The notes beneath the pieces were generated by a model that was given only the letters and a program-made list of their open reading frames with translations, did not search any database and was not told the DNA's origin. A stretch of DNA of 64,000 nucleotides, taken from assembly GCF_000316605.1 (NCBI RefSeq), contig NC_019683.1, positions 2,774,036-2,838,035 on the forward strand, written 5' to 3'. The DNA comes from [Leptolyngbya] sp. PCC 7376. GTDB taxonomy: Bacteria; Cyanobacteriota; Cyanobacteriia; Cyanobacteriales; MRBY01. Positions within the stretch are counted from its first letter, which is position 1. Every line of letters begins with the position of its first letter. Positions 62,709 through 64,000 of the stretch are shown here, one piece after another. A program made the position numbers and the translations under genes.

Positions 62709-64000
62709 TTAGTTATTGGATGTAATAGATTGCCAAAGTTCTTCGCGTAGCGGTTGGATTTGACGATCAAACGTTGGTTGATAAACAATTGATGGAAATA
62801 CACCATTAAACCAAGTGGCGATCGCCACATTTTCGGTCACAGTCCAGAAATCACTGGGATTAACGCCATCAATATGACGACTGATAACATTAAAGCCACT
62901 ACGAAGACGACGATATTGCCATTCAGGTGCATAGGCACGTAACCATTGTTCAAAGCTTGTGGCTTGGGACATGGAAATAACAAAATCTTGTTGGATATTC
63001 GCGAGTATTTCTTCGGACCGCCCAGCTTTAAACCAAGCCTGTTCAACAAGTTCTAAACGTTGATCAGGGTTTTCCCATGCTTCACGTAACAAGGCAATTG
63101 CACCATTTTTATCTGGTTTCGGTGTAATCGCATCATCATTTACCAAGAGATTTAAAGCAGCCTTCGATCCGTAACTGGAAAGGTCAAGCTCCGCTAATTC
63201 TTGATCTCCAATCCACCAGGCGATCGCTCCTCGGCATTGATGAAGTAATGGATCATCAGGATATTGCTCGAGCAGCAGATTATAGTAATTCATCACTTCG
63301 GCAACAACGGCAGGATAGAGCTGGACTAGACCACCTGCTCGCCAAATAGGACTGGTAATAAATTGTGGATCACGAAGCACCTCTAAGGCGATCGCCTTGA
63401 TAGCGGAGTCTAAATCACCTTGTTCCAGCAAACTTAGGCCTAAACCATAAAACACACCCCGCTTGGCTGGCAACAGACGAGCTGATGCTAAAAATTCCTC
63501 TGTTGCCGCCTCTGGTTGTTGACGAGCCATGTATAGCCAAGCTAAGTTAGTATGTCCAAATTCACTGGCAGGAGACAATTTATTGCTGGTCTTAAACCAT
63601 TGAATTGCCTCATCCATATATTGACCACGAGCTTCTACATCACTTGTCTGCAAACCTAATTCGCCGAGGTTCCAAGCAAGTTGATGAGCATAATAGGGTT
63701 CCCAAGGAGCAAGCTGATGGGCTTCTTTGAGTTCTGCGACAAATTTTTCGTAATTCGGTGCTTCTTGATCAAGAGCAGCAAAACCTCGACTCGATTTTTC
63801 CCAGGCAATATGAATTGGCAATAGCCACAGGGCGATCGCCCCATATAATCCCAACAATCCTAAGGCGATCAACCTCACCTTGCCAAAAGGTTTTGCCATG
63901 AAGAGTATTGCTGGAATCGAAGTTTGAGGTTCACCGTCACGGGTGATCGCCGCCAAAATCGCAATCAGGATGACAAGAATGCCGCTGATACAAACATTAT
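62709..64000 (-). CDS. C-terminal part of a membrane protein with TPR-like repeats (partial)
   Basis: The frame is open to the right edge with no stop (…GILVILIAILAAITRDGEP), so the N-terminus is off the window; an apparent TTG start at 63956 is not the true one. The visible part begins with a membrane segment, then VRLIALGLLGLYGAIALWLL as another helix. A helical repeat region follows (FVAELKEAHQLAPWEPYYAH; EAIQWFKTSNKLSPASEFGH) and a C-terminal domain of about 180 aa. The layout, polytopic then TPR, fits O-antigen ligase (Wzy_C)-type proteins, but the family core is not visible. Call held at membrane/TPR. Confidence 0.6.
   Translation of the reverse strand, partial: NVCISGILVILIAILAAITRDGEPQTSIPAILFMAKPFGKVRLIALGLLGLYGAIALWLLPIHIAWEKSSRGFAALDQEAPNYEKFVAELKEAHQLAPWEPYYAHQLAWNLGELGLQTSDVEARGQYMDEAIQWFKTSNKLSPASEFGHTNLAWLYMARQQPEAATEEFLASARLLPAKRGVFYGLGLSLLEQGDLDSAIKAIALEVLRDPQFITSPIWRAGGLVQLYPAVVAEVMNYYNLLLEQYPDDPLLHQCRGAIAWWIGDQELAELDLSSYGSKAALNLLVNDDAITPKPDKNGAIALLREAWENPDQRLELVEQAWFKAGRSEEILANIQQDFVISMSQATSFEQWLRAYAPEWQYRRLRSGFNVISRHIDGVNPSDFWTVTENVAIATWFNGVFPSIVYQPTFDRQIQPLREELWQSITSNN

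Overview
The window is chromosomal DNA from a cyanobacterium. It carries allophycocyanin genes (apcA, apcB, apcC), nblA, psb34, a phytoene synthase/phytoene desaturase pair, a delta-9 desaturase, SLH-domain porins and very many GCGATCGC (HIP1-type) octamers. Moderate GC, the porin types and the overall gene style suggest a euryhaline Synechococcus PCC 7002-like or Leptolyngbya PCC 7376-like organism. That placement is an inference from memory, not a search.

Layout. 1-1660: ATPase and permease of a manganese/zinc-type ABC importer, with the binding protein presumably just off the left edge. 1896-6913: seven-gene run (ferredoxin-like, pseudo-receiver, ferredoxin-like, V4R, repeat protein, phycobilisome-fold protein, V4R) that matches, in reverse order, the photosystem II assembly (PAP, slr0144-slr0150) operon of Synechocystis as I remember it. 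7013-16515: iron/metal region with two complementary bacterioferritin subunits, Bfd, a Tat-exported multicopper oxidase, two His/Glu/Gly-rich lipoproteins, a PKHD-type hydroxylase and two tandem SLH porins, the second with a His-rich loop and a Zur-like operator. 16826-24410: tandem-duplicated small membrane proteins, quinone oxidoreductase, an unlisted 58-aa protein, ferredoxin, DUF2062, pyrD, rodA and a PLP enzyme. 24820-25635: desC.

25845-29376 is a graveyard of insertion sequences: a decayed IS1, an IS110-type transposase gene split in two, and two broken IS982 copies with extra terminal repeats. 29604-32305: a secreted protein, a membrane protein and an MscS channel fused to a cyclic-nucleotide-binding domain. 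32441-36176: a zinc regulon (Zur box, znuA, znuC, znuB, zur) followed by a convergent gamma-carbonic anhydrase. 36247-36665: frameshifted yjbQ. 36686-41207: three-gene module built around a TPR-CHAT protease, the best candidate here for an undescribed system.

41499-54322 is mostly housekeeping: histidine kinase, lnt, panB, a propeller protein, a STAS protein, hemF, psb34 and other very small proteins, an ABC-2 permease, a TPR protein and a type IIA topoisomerase A subunit. 54708-64000: CheY-like regulator, crtB, crtP, universal stress protein, nblA, DUF72, apcABC, and the C-terminal part of a membrane protein with TPR-like repeats that runs off the right edge.

The themes that connect genes are metal handling (Mn/Zn import, Zur control, iron storage and release, metal-linked porins) and photosynthetic-apparatus assembly and turnover (PAP-like operon, phycobilisome core, NblA, Psb34, carotenoid synthesis). 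I saw no tRNA, rRNA or CRISPR array.
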